Below, in pieces: positions 11,061 to 25,009 of a DNA stretch of 64,000 nucleotides. The position numbers and the translations under genes were made by a program. Every line of letters starts with the position of its first letter. Within the stretch, counting starts at the first letter, position 1. Origin of the DNA: Sipunculus nudus (lineage: Eukaryota; Annelida; Sipuncula; Golfingiida; Sipunculidae). The notes beneath the pieces are model-generated. The model saw only the letters and a list, made by a program, of their open reading frames with translations, was not told the origin of the DNA and did not search any database. The stretch covers positions 43,674,401 through 43,738,400 of the forward strand of contig CM049317.1 in NCBI GenBank assembly GCA_026874595.1. Reading direction: 5' to 3'.

Positions 11061-12217
11061 CTGAAAGGACCAACATTCATATGTGGAATATATGAACCAC
11101 AGGATTGCAGGACAAAAGCCCCGGGGACAAAAGTTGGACTGGTGGAAAACCTACCGGAAAAAAACCCAGCGGGTACAAGCCAACCTCTTAAATGTGCACA
11201 GAAGACAAAGGCCATAATTTTTCAGACCAGTAATAACTATTTTATCTTTAAATTTAATATATTTCACATTTTTTTATTGTCTTTAATTCTTTTATGTAAA
11301 CCGAAAATAGGAAACCGCCCCTTGGTCCTTTCAAAATATTAAAAAGGTTAAAAGTGTACTATATATTCGGAAAATGAAGTTAAAAGTATGCTTTAGTGCC
11401 CTAACAGACCGGAAAGGTCATTGGCAGGGTCGGAAGTGTGTTAGAGTAGGCAGGTATACCTTACCACCGTAACAGGGCAGGAATGAATAAGGGGAATCAC
11501 AAATGATACCCGACTATTTAGTTATTTGCAATTTCGATTGAAACAAATCCCAGTATTGGCAACAGGGTATAATGTAATAATAAGACTGTTACTGATATTA
11601 ACTGATCCTATCTAAGACTGAGGGATATCTTAAAATGATGTTTGTTGCTTGCAATTTTTTTAAAGATGTTGAAGTATTTGTTTATTTGTATACATGCAAT
11701 AAGTTTTATGTAAACACACACATACGCATTATAAATATATGAAATCTATATGTAAATTATACGTTTTTAAAGTGAATACACGTATATATGTATATATCTT
11801 TGAATACACTACATAAATATTTGTGAGCATACGCGTGAACATATGTGACAACAGATCTTTCAAGCCAGCTGGCGGTGTCTTGTTTAGGTGACGTCACAGC
11901 ATGAGGCGTACACAGCACTGTCGGGCTGTGTGTTGTATCTTATGACGGCTGACTGGTGTCCCAGGCTTTACTTCCCCTGTAACAGTCGGCATCTGTTATG
12001 ACAGTAACATCAGCCCAGTCGGCTGGATCATTATGTAGCCTGGCAGCGTGAATCATATGGTTGTGATCATGGTGACAGCAGGTACAGTGAATGTTGATTT
12101 GACGCGGCCACACCAGTCCTCTCACCAAACTCCAATGTTATGTAACACAGCGGGGATGATAAATATGAAATAATTTAACTTTACTCACATGCATTGTTGG
12201 TTGAAAGCAGAACTACA

Positions 12218-12693
12218 CTCCACTGTTGTGTAACACAGTGGAGATGAGTTGGCCTCTCACTGTTATGTAACACACTGGGGCTGAGTTGGCCTCTCACTGT
12301 TATGTAACACAGTGGGGATGAGTTGGCCTCTCACTGTTATGTAACACAGTGGGGATGAGTTGGCCTTTCACTGTTATGTAACACAGTGGGGAAGAGTTGG
12401 CCTCTCACTGTTATGTAACACAGTGGGGATGAGTTGGCCTTTCACTGTTATGTAACACAGTGGGGATGAGTTGGCCTCTCACTGTTATGTAACACAGCGG
12501 GGATGAGTTGGCCTCTCACTGTTATGTAACACAGTGGGGATGAGTTGGCCTCTCACTGTTATGTAACACAGTGGGGCTGAGTTGGCCTCTCACTGTTATG
12601 TAACACAGTGGGGATGAGTTGGCCTCTCACTGTTATGTAACATAGTGGGGGTGAGTTGGCCTCTCACTGTTATGTAACACACTGGGGCTGAGT
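12218..12693. repeat. 37-bp tandem array, about 13 units
   Basis: Nearly identical 37-bp units containing CACTGTTATGTAACACAGTG and GGGGATGAGTTGGCCTCT. The first part is a dyad (CACTGT...ACAGTG), so each unit can form a small hairpin. Single degenerate copies precede the array near 12,132. This is a minisatellite, not CRISPR: there are no unique spacers. Confidence 0.95.
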
Positions 12694-14224
12694 TGGCAGG
12701 CGTCCGATCAAGGAAATACGGTATATGTGTAAATGCGAAGATATTATGCCAAACTCCAATCGTTAATCATAAACACTCTTATAAATTATATCTTGAAAGA
12801 AATGTTGAACATAGAAATAAAACAAAATCTGTCAATTTTAAAACATGGAGCCCACATATATACAAGAAATTATCAGTTTTTTTTTAATCTTAAATTTAGA
12901 TATGTAATATATATCAAACAGTTCCCGCTTAACATAAATAACCAACTCTGCAGTAAGTTAGAGTGGGCATGGACGTCACTATATGAGTTATCACCAGAAG
13001 CATTGTATCGCATGTTTGCCATCATATTTTCATCGGTGAAGACGTAACTGCTTTTATACCATGATTAAACCACTTGGGGGTATAAGGGTAACCTTGAAGT
13101 ACAAAAGCGGTCATATCTCTCTACGGAAATAAAGTATTTCGTCAAAGTTCATTAAAAAACAGCTAAGATATTATAAAATGTATCACTGTATAACAAACAA
13201 CAATATGTGCATGGATTTAAGCTAGGGATGAGAGAGAAGCCTGTGAAATAACATAATAAATACACTATTTCTTAAGTAGAAAAAAAACCTTCTCCAAATC
13301 ATATTGTTATCCCAAATACATTTAATTTGACAACACTTTTAAGTATTTATAATGTTATAAAACCATTAGTTCTGCTTATACGTTAGTACCGCGATTTGAA
13401 CTGGTGTGACTGATATGACGATTTGTAATGTCATTTATTTCAAAATCTATAATATTTTTTTTTAAATTTGGACTCCGGGTAAAAGTAAAACCTAAAATAT
13501 TCATATTTCCCAATGGTTGTTCGGTAAACTTTTAGTATGTCAAACTGCATACCTTACGAAAATGCATTGTACAAACAGAAATTCTGTTGCAATTTTTTTT
13601 TTACCTTTAGTCTTTATTCTGATTAAATCTATTGGTCTAAATGCGCCTCCCCATGTCCTACCATCATACAAAGACTTCTAGACACACGTATTATGATTTA
13701 AACTTCCCGCCATTTCGGACTACTGACATGAAGGAGAAAAATTTTAAGGCGGTACAAGACGGTTCCCGGGCCTCCTCTCTCTCTCTCTCTATCTCTCCCT
13801 CTCCCTCCCCATATGTTTTTTTTTTATCAATAATTCGTATTAATAAAAACCGAAGCAATATAGCCTATGGAAAGGTAACAGATTATAGGGGAGATGCATA
13901 GGTATATGATTGACTTTTTTCTGCATTTGTAACTGTGTACTAGTATGTCCTATAATGCGTATAAGAACTTTCTCCGCCATGATAAACTCCATGAAATTAT
14001 GGAGGCCTTATTAATACCAAAGACTGCACAAAACATTTCCTGGATGAAGTGTTGAAAGGTATTTTTACTAATATTTTACTGTGTATAGATATAATATCGT
14101 CCTTAAGTATTATTATTCAAGTAGACGTTATCTTAAAGCACATGTCAGAATAGGCCTCATTGTTCAATAAACTAATTAAAAAAAATTGAAATTGTAATCA
14201 TAACTAATTAAGCAAAGTTTTCTA

Positions 14225-14445
14225 ATGTATGAAATGCGGGATGCGGGATGCGTTTTTTGAACCTGCATGGCGGGATGCATGTTTTCTATGCCCCTGGATA
14301 CCATGTGGAACCTTCAGAAATCGCTACATGTGGCGATTCATTTTTCCCGGATGCGCATTCCGCATGCCGGATCCGCACATAAGTAATCTCACCTTATTTA
14401 TTTAGTCAATACCGATTTGATGCGCATTTCGCATTTCATATATAA
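14225..14445. mobile_element. small inverted-repeat (MITE-like) element
   Basis: The left end has ATGAAATGCGGGATGCG and the right end the inverse complement pattern GATGCGCATTTCGCATTTCAT. Further GGATGCG/CGCATCC modules lie between. No target duplication was identified, so superfamily and exact ends are open. Confidence 0.5.
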
Positions 14446-15185
14446 GGAATCTTAGCTTTACGCAGTCATCACTATAGCTAGCCTAAAAGCATATAACTTA
14501 CAAGAGGTTACCCAAACAACAGTATGCGTCTCTTGTACTATCTATAATAACAACAAAGGAAGATTTCACAAAAACGACAAAAATTGGAACTTATTAGAAA
14601 TTACAGGAGATGAAAGGAGTTTGGTAGAATATAATTATTTTCAGATGGATCACCGTGCACCGCAGCCTGACAAAGCGTGCAAGGTGCGTCAGTTTTCGTC
14701 CAATATACTGAAACAACGGTTTTGCCCCTTCAATACTCCAATATGATATACTAGCTGATAAATCCGGTATACCGGGCTTTTTACCGGGGTTTGGGAGATA
14801 TATTTACTGAGATATTGAATGTTGGCTCATTTTTATTATAAAAGTTAAAAGAAAATATAGATTTTTAGTGGGATACTCTCGGAATACGATATGTAGGCCT
14901 AAAAATATTTTTTTACTGTTATTTTGTGGCGCTCTGCTCGTGGCAAAAATCAAACCCCGGTATGTTTACCTTGAAGACCTGGTCAGTGATGTTTTACATT
15001 GTGAACCGGAAGGAGACGCGGAGGCATACAGTGTGTTGTTGATATTTGACTGGTTTCTATCTTTGGACGTATAAAGAATAGGTTGATGTGAGGAACTCAT
15101 GAAAGATTAATTAAATGTAGGCCTACGTTGCAAGGAAACTCTTCCTGAAGAAGGAAACAGAAATTTTTGCAAACACTGTAAGTAG

Positions 15186-15372
15186 CAGAAGCGGACCCAG
15201 CGGGACTCCATGCAGTGGGTCCGTATCCCATTTTCAGCCACCGCAACCTTTTTTTCATCGTATCAGACAAATTTTGAGGCCTGAAACCCCCGCCACCACC
15301 CAACCCCACCCCAGCCCTGTTCCTGAAATTGGGACCTTTAATTAGGTTTTGTCATTAATCCTCCTGGGTAGA
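15186..15372 (+). mobile_element. hAT-like MITE of the GCGGATCC family, truncated
   Basis: It starts CAGAAGCGGACCCAG and shares interior blocks (CGCAACCTTTTTTTC, GAGGCCTGAAACCCCC, GTCATTAATCCTCCTGGGT) with copies at 28,841, 33,912, 55,448 and 60,310. The right terminus is degraded. Confidence 0.65.
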
Positions 15373-15927
15373 ACTCTCCATTTCATAAAGCGAGAAACAT
15401 GTGTTTTTTCTCTTTTACTGACAACGCACGTGGGTCAAATCCCTCATTAAAAGCAAGCGTTATTCACATGAACAATAGTCCTTAGTGTTAGAGGTTAAGT
15501 GACCACGATGCACGCATTCCGGTGATTGCCGAAGGCAGTTCGGCTGTGCTCGGTAAAAAAACCCGGAAAAATCACTCAAAATTATATGTATTTTAAAAAT
15601 TATTTATTTTCATATCGCCTATGTCACTGCGGGGATAATAACCTTTAAAATGATGTATGGCACAATATTGTACACAACGCGGTTTTAGAGAACATTGCGC
15701 ACAAACGTGAACCGAATTCCTTTTATAAGTATTAGATAGGCGATAGATAAACTGCAAGCTGTACCGATGACGGCTGTTATTCTGAGAAAAGACTTTCTTT
15801 CTTATATATAAATATATGCAAATATCTCATGGCTCACATTTATCAGCATCATGTTCTAGAAACAGATCAAACCTAGCAGTAAACATGTTTTTTCACTTTC
15901 TATAACTACACCCGTCATGCTTAGGAA

Positions 15928-16206
15928 CAGGGGCGTCAATATAGGGGGGGGGGGGGGGAGGGGGGCATGGCCAATGTAATCATCCCCCCCCACCACTTTT
16001 CAGAGAATAATATTATAATATCGCAAATGAAATATAAATATATTTAAAGACTTTGGATACATTTACTAAAAAATGTTAAATCTAAACCTTGCTTTGTATC
16101 ACAAAAACGTATTTTCTATTACAACATTATAATTAATTGAAATATGATTAACATTGGTATGTTTTTATATATATAATATATATATGTAAATATATATATA
16201 TATATG

Positions 16207-16261
<55 letters not shown>

Positions 16262-16362
16262 GAATATGTCACTCAGAGACGCAGAAAATGGTATATATAT
16301 GTGTGTGTGTATAAATATACAAAGTCATCCCCCCAACCCTGGAAGAAAAATTGACGCCACTG
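15928..16362. mobile_element. hAT MITE with expanded (TA)n core
   Basis: The left end is CAGGGGCGTCAAT and the right end ATTGACGCCACTG, an inverted pair differing at one base. The flanks CTTAGGAA and CTTGGGAA form an 8-bp target duplication with one mismatch, typical of hAT. The 435-bp body includes a G run and a long (TA)n tract (about 16,170-16,258). Confidence 0.82.
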
Positions 16363-19300
16363 CTTGGGAATAGTTTAAAATAAAAAGACCAAGCATATAT
16401 TTGTTTTATGTTGAATATGTGGGATGAATATATCTATAACGCATCCATTTAATGGTCACAACAATAAAAAGCATGTGTTTTGGAAAGTTAGAAGGCGACT
16501 TATCATAATATGCATTTAGGAATATAGGCTTTATTAAACCGATTAAGTGAGACTCCCCTTCAAGCATTCCCCCGCCCGCCGGCATATATACACAAACGTA
16601 AAACGGATCTCAGTCCCCTTCCAACAGAATCATTTATATTCAGCACGCTTCAATATTCATTTTATTGAGAAAAAAAACACGTTAGCAACTTCCCTACAAC
16701 ATAAATAAGATCTTAAAAAAAGAGAAAATGAATATGTTCAAATTTAATATGAATCAGAAAGGCCGGTAACTTTCTATACAGCTTTCCGGAACCTGTAAGA
16801 TCAATATTTATTTGGCTAATTTCTTCCACTGATGTGTCGAACTGTATACTAAATATCAGTACGAAAACTCTGCTGCATGCCAGTATAAGATATAATCAAA
16901 GGTTTCATATCACTTTGGAATTTCGAGATTTTCAAGCATTTTATACGATCATGTGAAACTCATTGCCCGACGGGGCCCCACTTGGCCCACCTGAGTAAAA
17001 CCTATATATACATAAGATAACTAACGAGTTTTTAGGCAATTACTGAGAATTACTGCTTTTGATCATGCATTTCTTGTATCTTGTTATTGTTAATTCCTGG
17101 GTCAAAGCCCACTTAGGCCTAATCCCTTCTTAGCGCTCATGATTAAATCTATAAAAGTTATAACAAAGACAAATCAAATTCCTTATTTTCAAGGATTTAA
17201 ATGTGCCTTAGGAACCCCCATAGTCGACCCGGGTCCGTTGAGCCCCCTTGTGGAAAGTTACTTATATGTAAGTTAACATGAAAGCCAAAAGAGACGTCCT
17301 CATTTTTAAGCAATTTCTTGTTCGCTTCAGGAAGCACTAAGCCTGCCCAAGTAGGCCCCCTTATTTATCTATAAAGGCTTTTCGAGATGGCCCCCGATTA
17401 CAAACTTTATGTTAGCTAACACAAATATCAAATGAGCTTATCTTGATTTTTCAGTCATTTAACTGGCCACTTTATGAAGCAACAAAACTGCCTTGGGCCC
17501 CGATGAAAAAAAAAAGCACAAAAGGAAAACTTTCGCATTTTCAATTGTCTTACAGGACAGTCCTGGCCGGCCAGGGCCCTCTCAGCTCTCTAGACACAAT
17601 TATATTAAAACGAAAATTGAGACCTTAGCTTTTTAAAGTATTTTTTGCTGCCCTAAAGGAAATAATTGGCCGGCCCGTGCCCCGTTTGGCGCTTCGGGTC
17701 CGGCTACGATGTACCGGCTGACCCCCCCCCCCCCCCCCCCCCGCCCCCTCTCATAGGGTCTGGGAGTCTGTCGAACTGACTGTCAAGTAAGGCTTACCAG
17801 TCCAATAGAAATGCTTACTGAGTCGTGTTGTCATGGCTAAATTTTAACTGTGACTGTTTCGTGACCAACATCAGTCAGTGACTTTGGACCAAAGACAAGG
17901 ATATTTTACTCGCATATCCTTTAGTTTAAATGTCTGAAAAACTTAATAGTACATGCACCATCCAACATGACCGACCGGCTCACGTGTACACGTTCACCAA
18001 GTCCAACCAATATGACACACGCGACGTTCCCTAACTTTTTTTTAACAGACTTCTCAAGAAATCCTGTTTTCTGAAACACATATAATGAAAGCCAGAGAAG
18101 CTACTACACTTTTAAAGGTCTTTAAAAAATATCGCGTAATTTGTTGAAATCGTTTGAGTTTTAATACCTTTATATATAATATACATTTGTATTACATTTT
18201 ATTTTATATTCTGCTATATAAATAGTTCTCTTTTTCTCATGATTGTCTTGTTTATTACGTTGCATGTCATAGTTATAAAATTTACTGTTAAATAACATAA
18301 CTTGCGTGATTCATGCTTGAAATGTGGAACATATTCCCACTTTCCCTTAACACAGTGGAATCCCTGGTCTCTTTTTACAAATGGCTTAAAACGTATATAT
18401 ATATATCTCCACTTGTGCATTTACCGTTAATTTTTTAACTTGTGTTTTACCTGTTGGAATGTCGAGTACATTGTAAGAAATGTGTCCGGTTACATAAATT
18501 ATTATATGGCTCTCTTAATAATGTATAATATTTAAATATTGTTGAGCGTTCTAGAGCAATATAACGATGTTGAATATGGCGCAATATAAATGCAGAGTAA
18601 ATAAATCTACAGGTGTCCCCCTAAATGTTCCTCCACTCGCGCCGCTTCATCACAACGCAGGAACTGTTCCTCGGCCGGTGAATCAACACACAATGTGCAA
18701 ACAGTTAAATTTACTATTAAAACAGACAAATCTGCATATACAGTTCCATCACAAAATATCCGAGGTGAGGTAATATAAACCCAGGTTATTCAGTATGAAC
18801 CATAAGTATTCTCAATAATAAAATGTATGTATGTATTTATTTTAATTATTAAAAATCTGTTATATGACACCCAATGTGTGCGTAAATTCAGGAATAGCCT
18901 TTTTGACAGACAAACAAAACCCTTGTCTATGATGTTTGTACAGCTAACGAGGGTACCAAACTCAAGATGACTTTTGGAAATGCGTCGGTATTACGGTGAA
19001 TGTGAAACCTATCACATAGAGCTGGTATGAGGGTAGGACGGGTGTTCTTATTCTCGGTAATGGGGATGAAATCCGGGGGCATTGAGCGCGCTTCCTTCCT
19101 GCCTGCAACCCGAGACCCGGTGATTACAGGCACAGTGCACAACTAACTCGACACCCGGTGATTACATGCTGAGTAGTGACAGTACACAACTTACACTGCA
19201 GGCTGATGTCATTGTAGCTTTCCATTGTGACCCCCCCCCCCCCTCCCCCGGAAGCCCACCCCTACTTGGTGTGTTAACTTTTATTGCGGTTTCAGTGAAG

Positions 19301-20263
19301 ATGTAAATGGACATTTCAGCAAGATGAGCTTGCCAAACCTCAACCTGTGATTACAATAAAATTAAGTGTATTACATAAAACCTCTACCACGTTAACAGCA
19401 GTATGTAGATTAACGACTTACCGTGGAGCGCAACAAACGATCTGCTTTATGCAGATATTATAATGTACATGTTATTGTAAGTCATTCAATCTGATTATGT
19501 TTATTATACGTGAATAAGCTCTTCTTGGAAAACAAAACCGTTTTAAATCATTGTAAAATGGACCTACCTATTTCAGATTCTGTCGCCACAAGATGAACAG
19601 CTACACAACACAAAAAGCTGATATAGTGATACACCGACATAACCTATCTTCGTATAATTTAGTCGTTTATGATGTGTAATGTGGTGTCCTCTCTCTATAC
19701 TCAGTCAGTTCAATGTGACAAGTGGTCTCTGGAACCAGAGTGGGATGGGAACAAAACGTTCACAAACGTCGGTCAGCACTGTAACAGCCACAGACACAGC
19801 CTAGCGTGGTGAATTGTCACACGGCCCACGTGACATCGCCAGATGTCAGGCATATGCGCATCATATATACGTCTTGTTTCCGCGGTTTTTGCAGTTTGCA
19901 TCTGATAGTAATATCAACAAGCAGCCCATGGAGCGGAAATCACAGAAAACAAACTGGTTGACCGTGTTTATCATGAAGGACATCGGGGAACCCCCGAATT
20001 GCATTTTGGGCCTGTCTGTAAAAACTAAAATTTTAATAATCCATACAAATGGATCCTAAGAAATATATCATTCCTCTAACGGGAGAAATTAACAAAGGAA
20101 GGCATGTTTATGTATTCAAAGTTCACAGAAAAGAAACTAATTTTGAACGATTTAAATAATGTTACTGCAGATCACTGAATGACTGTATTAATTTTAATGT
20201 CTAGAAGTACGATGGTCTTCAGTAGGAAACATGTCCTGGACAACACTACTGTAAAGTACTTCA

Positions 20264-20690
20264 AGGTACTTGTAGCTCAGCGTCAGTTCCTACATCAAAT
20301 CTGAGACGTACTGAATTCACGGAAGTTGTAGCTCAACGTCAGGTCCTACATCAAATCCTTAACGTACTTCACGGTACTTGTAGCGCAACGTCAGGTCCTA
20401 CATCTAATCTGTTACGCACTAAATTCACGAATTATAGCTCAACGTCAGGTCCGACATCAAATCTGTAACGTACTTCACCGTACTTGTAGCTCATCGTCAG
20501 GTCCTACATCAAATCTGTAACGTACTTCACGGTACTTGGAACTCAACATCAGGTTCTACATCAAATCTGTAACGTACTTCACGGTACTTGTAGCTCATCG
20601 TCAGGTCCTACATCAAATCTGTAACGTACTGAATTCACGGTACTTATAGCTCAACGTCAGGTGTTACATCAAATCTACAGTAGATAAAGT
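20264..20690. repeat. 52-57-bp tandem array, about 7-8 units
   Basis: Diverged head-to-tail units around GTAGCTCAACGTCAGGTCC, TACATCAAATCTGTAACG and TACTTCACGGTACTTG. Unit length varies because some units carry a GAATTCAC-type insertion. Confidence 0.9.
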
Positions 20691-23600
20691 CACAGGCCAA
20701 ACGTCCTCTATGAACCATGATGAACTGACCAATTTAAGGAAAATGTCATGAAGATCATGCAGAACGCGAATTCATACTGCTCAGTTATGGGGAGAATTGA
20801 ATACTCTTTAAAAATGTAAAAAAATGCGCCACTTTATGGCCTATTTTTTTCGATTATGAAACATTTTTTCGTGTTTCTTATAGCTGTTTAAGCGAACACA
20901 TGGTGTTGGCCGTAGAGATGTTGGTATGGTTCATGAACCGTAGAATCTTCATCCTTTCAAACATCCTTCCTTACACAAATCCCGATATAACATATTGTCA
21001 ATAAATGTCAATCATGGCTGTCCACAGCAGCTCAAACACAGACTGATAACCCTCATCCGACGGGATGTTAGTTAAACTGTTTATAATTGAAGGATTTTTG
21101 AAATCAAAATAATTTTATATTGATATTTACCTATTTTTGCCATTTCAGTCATTTTAAATAAATGAAATGCATTGACGAAAGGTTGTTTGGTAAACCCATT
21201 TTTTATTTACATGGTCTATTACGCTGAAAGAAATATATATTTTAACTTAAGATTTACTTTTAAAATGTTTAATTTCACCAAAACCTGTTCAGTAATGAAA
21301 ATTAGCACATTTTATGAAGATATTTTTGCACGCGTTTTGGGCTGAGCGTGAGAGCTCTGAATATTCACAAACAAGTAAATTTATCTTATATAAATCTTTC
21401 TCCGTAGACAAGTTCCCGTTTCAGTCATTAAAAAAATTGAAATTAAGATATTATTGATCTACTTTGGTTAATGATTGTTGGGAAATTTGTAGTAAGCTAA
21501 ATGTATTAAGGATGAAGGTTATTCCTGATTTTTTACAATTGATTAACTATTGGCAGGGGCATATATATATGAATCATGCACTATTATTTTAACAGTTTCT
21601 GGGGATTGATGAATACAAACTCTGTTTGTACGTTTTAATACCACATATGAGTGGTTTTATTGGAATGGTGGTTCCTGGTTCTCTACTTTGTGTTTTGAAG
21701 AAAGTTTACTTTTCTGTACAAGGCTATTTTCCTGTCGTGCGTTGGCTTTGCGTTGGCGTTACGCTCTTTACACAGCGCTTTACCTATAGGTCAACTTCCT
21801 ATATCGTAAGGCGCTGTTTGTTATGACCTCGTATCCTGCATTGCAACACCAGAGGGGAGCACTGTATTTTTGTCCAATCAGATGAGACCTTGTGCTGGAA
21901 GACAAAGCCAAGCGAGGAATACACGGAGCCAATCATATTCATTATTTTTTTAGTGACAGCTCATATCCCAGCGTAACCGTCTGAACAGGCCACAGGCTCA
22001 GAGAGAATTGCCCCTGACGTGGTTTGCTTAGGGCCTTGGGCACATAGGATGCTCGGCCGTTGAGCTGTAATTCAAACGAAACGTAACAACAAAGGCTGCG
22101 TGCACACCTCGCTGGCTGGTTTCAGTTCTGCAGACAACAGATACATGGCTACGCTAACACAGTCATAATGTCAAAATCGAATCGGTCGATGATGCGAGAA
22201 TGCAGAGGAAGCAATTTAAATTCGATCGGAAACACATCGAGCGGCCCTTGAAGCGCGACAATGGGCGGAGCCAGAATGCCTGTCGAGTGTTTGTTTATTA
22301 GCATCTGATTGGCTGCTTGTCACATCGTACGCACGTGTATTTCAGTGGACAACAAATCGCCATCTGGTGTCTAAATATATCATAAACAGTCAAAGCTGGC
22401 AGCGTGAAAATCAGTTGCTTCTTTAGAAGCGCAAGATTTCCGCTGCCTCGGCAGCGTACGTTGGCGTTACCTGGCGAGGATATACCCAGCGGAGCGTTAA
22501 GCGCCTGCCGTAGAAATCGCTATATGTGTAATTTTCACGGCTGGGAAACCCACGTACATGAAAAGATACATAATTAAAACACCTGAGTGATTCTGACCTT
22601 AAAAAATCGTGTTTTCACCGTACGGATGCCGCGAGAACGCATCGAGCTAATGGAAAGGCAGCCCATAACACTGGAAGGAAATTATTTTTTTAAAGCAGGC
22701 GAACAGGGCTTTTTATCATCAAGAGGTCATATTTTTTTCAACATTGTTACACATTAATAACAAAATGTTGTTTAAAACTTGAAAAAGCCCAGGATGGTTG
22801 CTTCTTTAAGAAAATTATATATACGGGAAACGTTTTGACAGTATTTTTCCAAATGATATAGACTTCAGCAATAATAGATAACATTTAGCAAAAAAAAAAA
22901 AAAACTTTATTGTTCTAACACAATTTTCTATTTCTTACAACACTACTTCAAATTAATTTACTAACGGTGGCGGATCTCGCATGCTTTCTAAGCCTGATGA
23001 ACATAACCTTAGAAATTTAAAACTATCGCTTCATTGTTCATATGTCACAAAATCTTGAATTTATCCCTGATCAGAGTGATTCTTAGTGTAAAGATAAAGA
23101 TTAAGAGGAAGGATTGGGTTAATGATCTGATCGTCTCATCCGACTTTACACTTTGCCTTCCTTGTTTTTCTCACCAACACTCCAAGTGGCACATATGATT
23201 TGGAGCGCATGTGCATGTAGCTCCAGAACGTTCATATCACATATATTTTGCCACATCATCTTTAGTAAGAAAACATACATAATTCAAGATGACATCTCTA
23301 TTTTTATGTAAACAAATTATCTGTCATTTTTTCGTCTTTTTTTATTCAAAAGAATTCTGTCATTTTTTTCGTCATCTATTTGGACTGTTTATTTAAAGCC
23401 GGCCATTTTGTTTGATGGCCAGCCATATCCGATAAATTGTCGAAAGAGGCAAAAGAAACAGCTTCTATTGAAGTTGTTTTATTTACCTTATACATTTAAG
23501 GTAAATAAATCAAATTTCAAGAGAAGGTGTTGCTTTAAGTGTCACATTACTACAATTACTGTTTAAAGTTTTCACCAGCCGCATGTTGTTTTTGAGATTT

Positions 23601-24699
23601 CATAGCCGCCATCTTGGATTATGGCACCAACACAAAGATACCACACGGATGACATGGTGGCATCCTCCTCATCCATGATCAATGAACCATTAGTTACTAT
23701 TTTTAGAAATAAAATTGTAATCATACAGAGTTAAAGCTGCATTTTAATCAATTATATACATTTATTCAATATTTACAGAAGCGATTTTGGATTTCGGCGC
23801 AAAAAAATTCCCAGGGGTGATAAGGTATAGCATCACTTTGATTCATGATCTATGAGGCAACATTTACCATTTTATGCAGTCAATGTCACACCTTTATTTT
23901 GGTGTCCCTCTGGCTTAAATCCTGGTTTTAATCTGGATGGTCATGACAATGTGTCCATTAACGTTTTACTTTCAAAATCAAAACCGACTCTTTCGGGTGT
24001 TTACTGTAAATTGTTTATAATACATTGCAGAATTCTTTTATAAATTCACTTAAGATTACCCAGCAAGAATATAACATATAATAAGACTTACCACTGAGGT
24101 GACAATTAATGCCTATGAGGAAAATTGCTTACTTATTTCTTTTTATGAATAGTTGTAATTTTTGTCAGTTGAGATACAAATATAGAAGATTTACGGATAT
24201 AAGGGCGCAAGTATAATTGATTTGATTCTAGTTTCAGATAATGATCTTGTTAATCAGAGTAGTGTATTATCTGGTGATCAACTGTACAAGACAGGACAGG
24301 AAGGATTAATATGGCAAACATAAGATTTGTACAATCATGGGTATGGAAATGAGACATTCTTTGACAAGCTTAAGGAAATCGCTGGGATGCAGGAATTAAC
24401 TATTGATGGGAATGACTGGAATTTAGGAAATTGTTTTTATCTGTCATACATTATCTTGCTCCTTTCAAAGGGGTAAGGATGAAACATAAGAGTAAATCAT
24501 GTTTTTTTGGTTATCGAAGTCGAGCATTAGCTAAACTTAGAAAAAAAACATGCAGAACAGACTTACTTTAATGAATATAAACGATTAAGAATTCATACTG
24601 AAAGGGAAATTACGGGGCAAATGAAGTTTATATTAAAAGTCAAATTAAAGAAATTCAAAATTTGCCCAGAAAAAGAATGAGTACTCTTAAATTGGTGGG

Positions 24700-25009
24700 G
24701 ACCTGTACAGCCGCCTTCGCTGACAACCCGGGATTGAACCCAGTTGCTGCCTTGAGAGCGGGTTTTAGTGGCCCGTCCAAGGGTAGTGTTTCTCTCCGGG
24801 TTTTCCGGCCTCCTCCACCTCTCTCACCACGATCTTCAACTCTATCAGTGTCTTTTACTTTCGCCATAAATATCTAATTTAAAACCAACCCAATCTGTCA
24901 GACTTTATCGTTGCTGAGGGAGCCAGTGCGGGCCGGATTTTCCGGAGACCTGTTACTGGCTCGAGCGCCGACATCACTTTCAGTCAGTCAGTCAGTCAGT
25001 CAGTCAGTC
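24700..25009 (+). mobile_element. tRNA-derived SINE nested in the LINE
   Basis: It begins with a tRNA B-box-like block (CCCGGGATTGAACCCAG), followed by GCCCGTCCAAGG and TCTCCGGGTTTTCCGG, and ends in a (CAGT)n tail at 24,981-25,009. The copy at 57,917-58,105 (minus strand) shares the same order of blocks. Confidence 0.65.

Larger units (their letters stand above)
11061..24189. other. Interval upstream of gene A, mostly repeats
   Basis: 13 kb in which I recognise no convincing exon. It contains a 37-bp tandem array (12,218-12,693), an inverted-repeat element (14,225-14,445), hAT-type MITEs (15,186 and 15,928), (TA)n, a 21-base C run (17,722-17,742) and a 52-57-bp tandem array (20,264-20,690). 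The first exon of gene A and possibly the last exon of gene B should lie in or beyond it. Confidence 0.5.

Noticed and set aside
11940-12128. Minus-strand ORF rich in His and Cys upstream of gene A
   Set aside because: No good acceptor or donor and no CTLD pattern; considered as an upstream exon of gene A but unsupported.
12218-12693. CRISPR-like appearance of a regular array
   Set aside because: Units are contiguous with no unique spacers, and the window is eukaryotic.
14868-15074. Plus-strand ORF with a hydrophobic LLLFCGALLVA start, signal-peptide-like
   Set aside because: No ATG start, no family resemblance, and no neighbouring exon.
18927-19142. Minus-strand open stretch after an acceptor-like GGGTTGCAG, tested as the missing tail exon of gene B
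   Set aside because: It would be open in phase 0, but it lies 31 kb away, has no conserved motif, and more than one frame is open.
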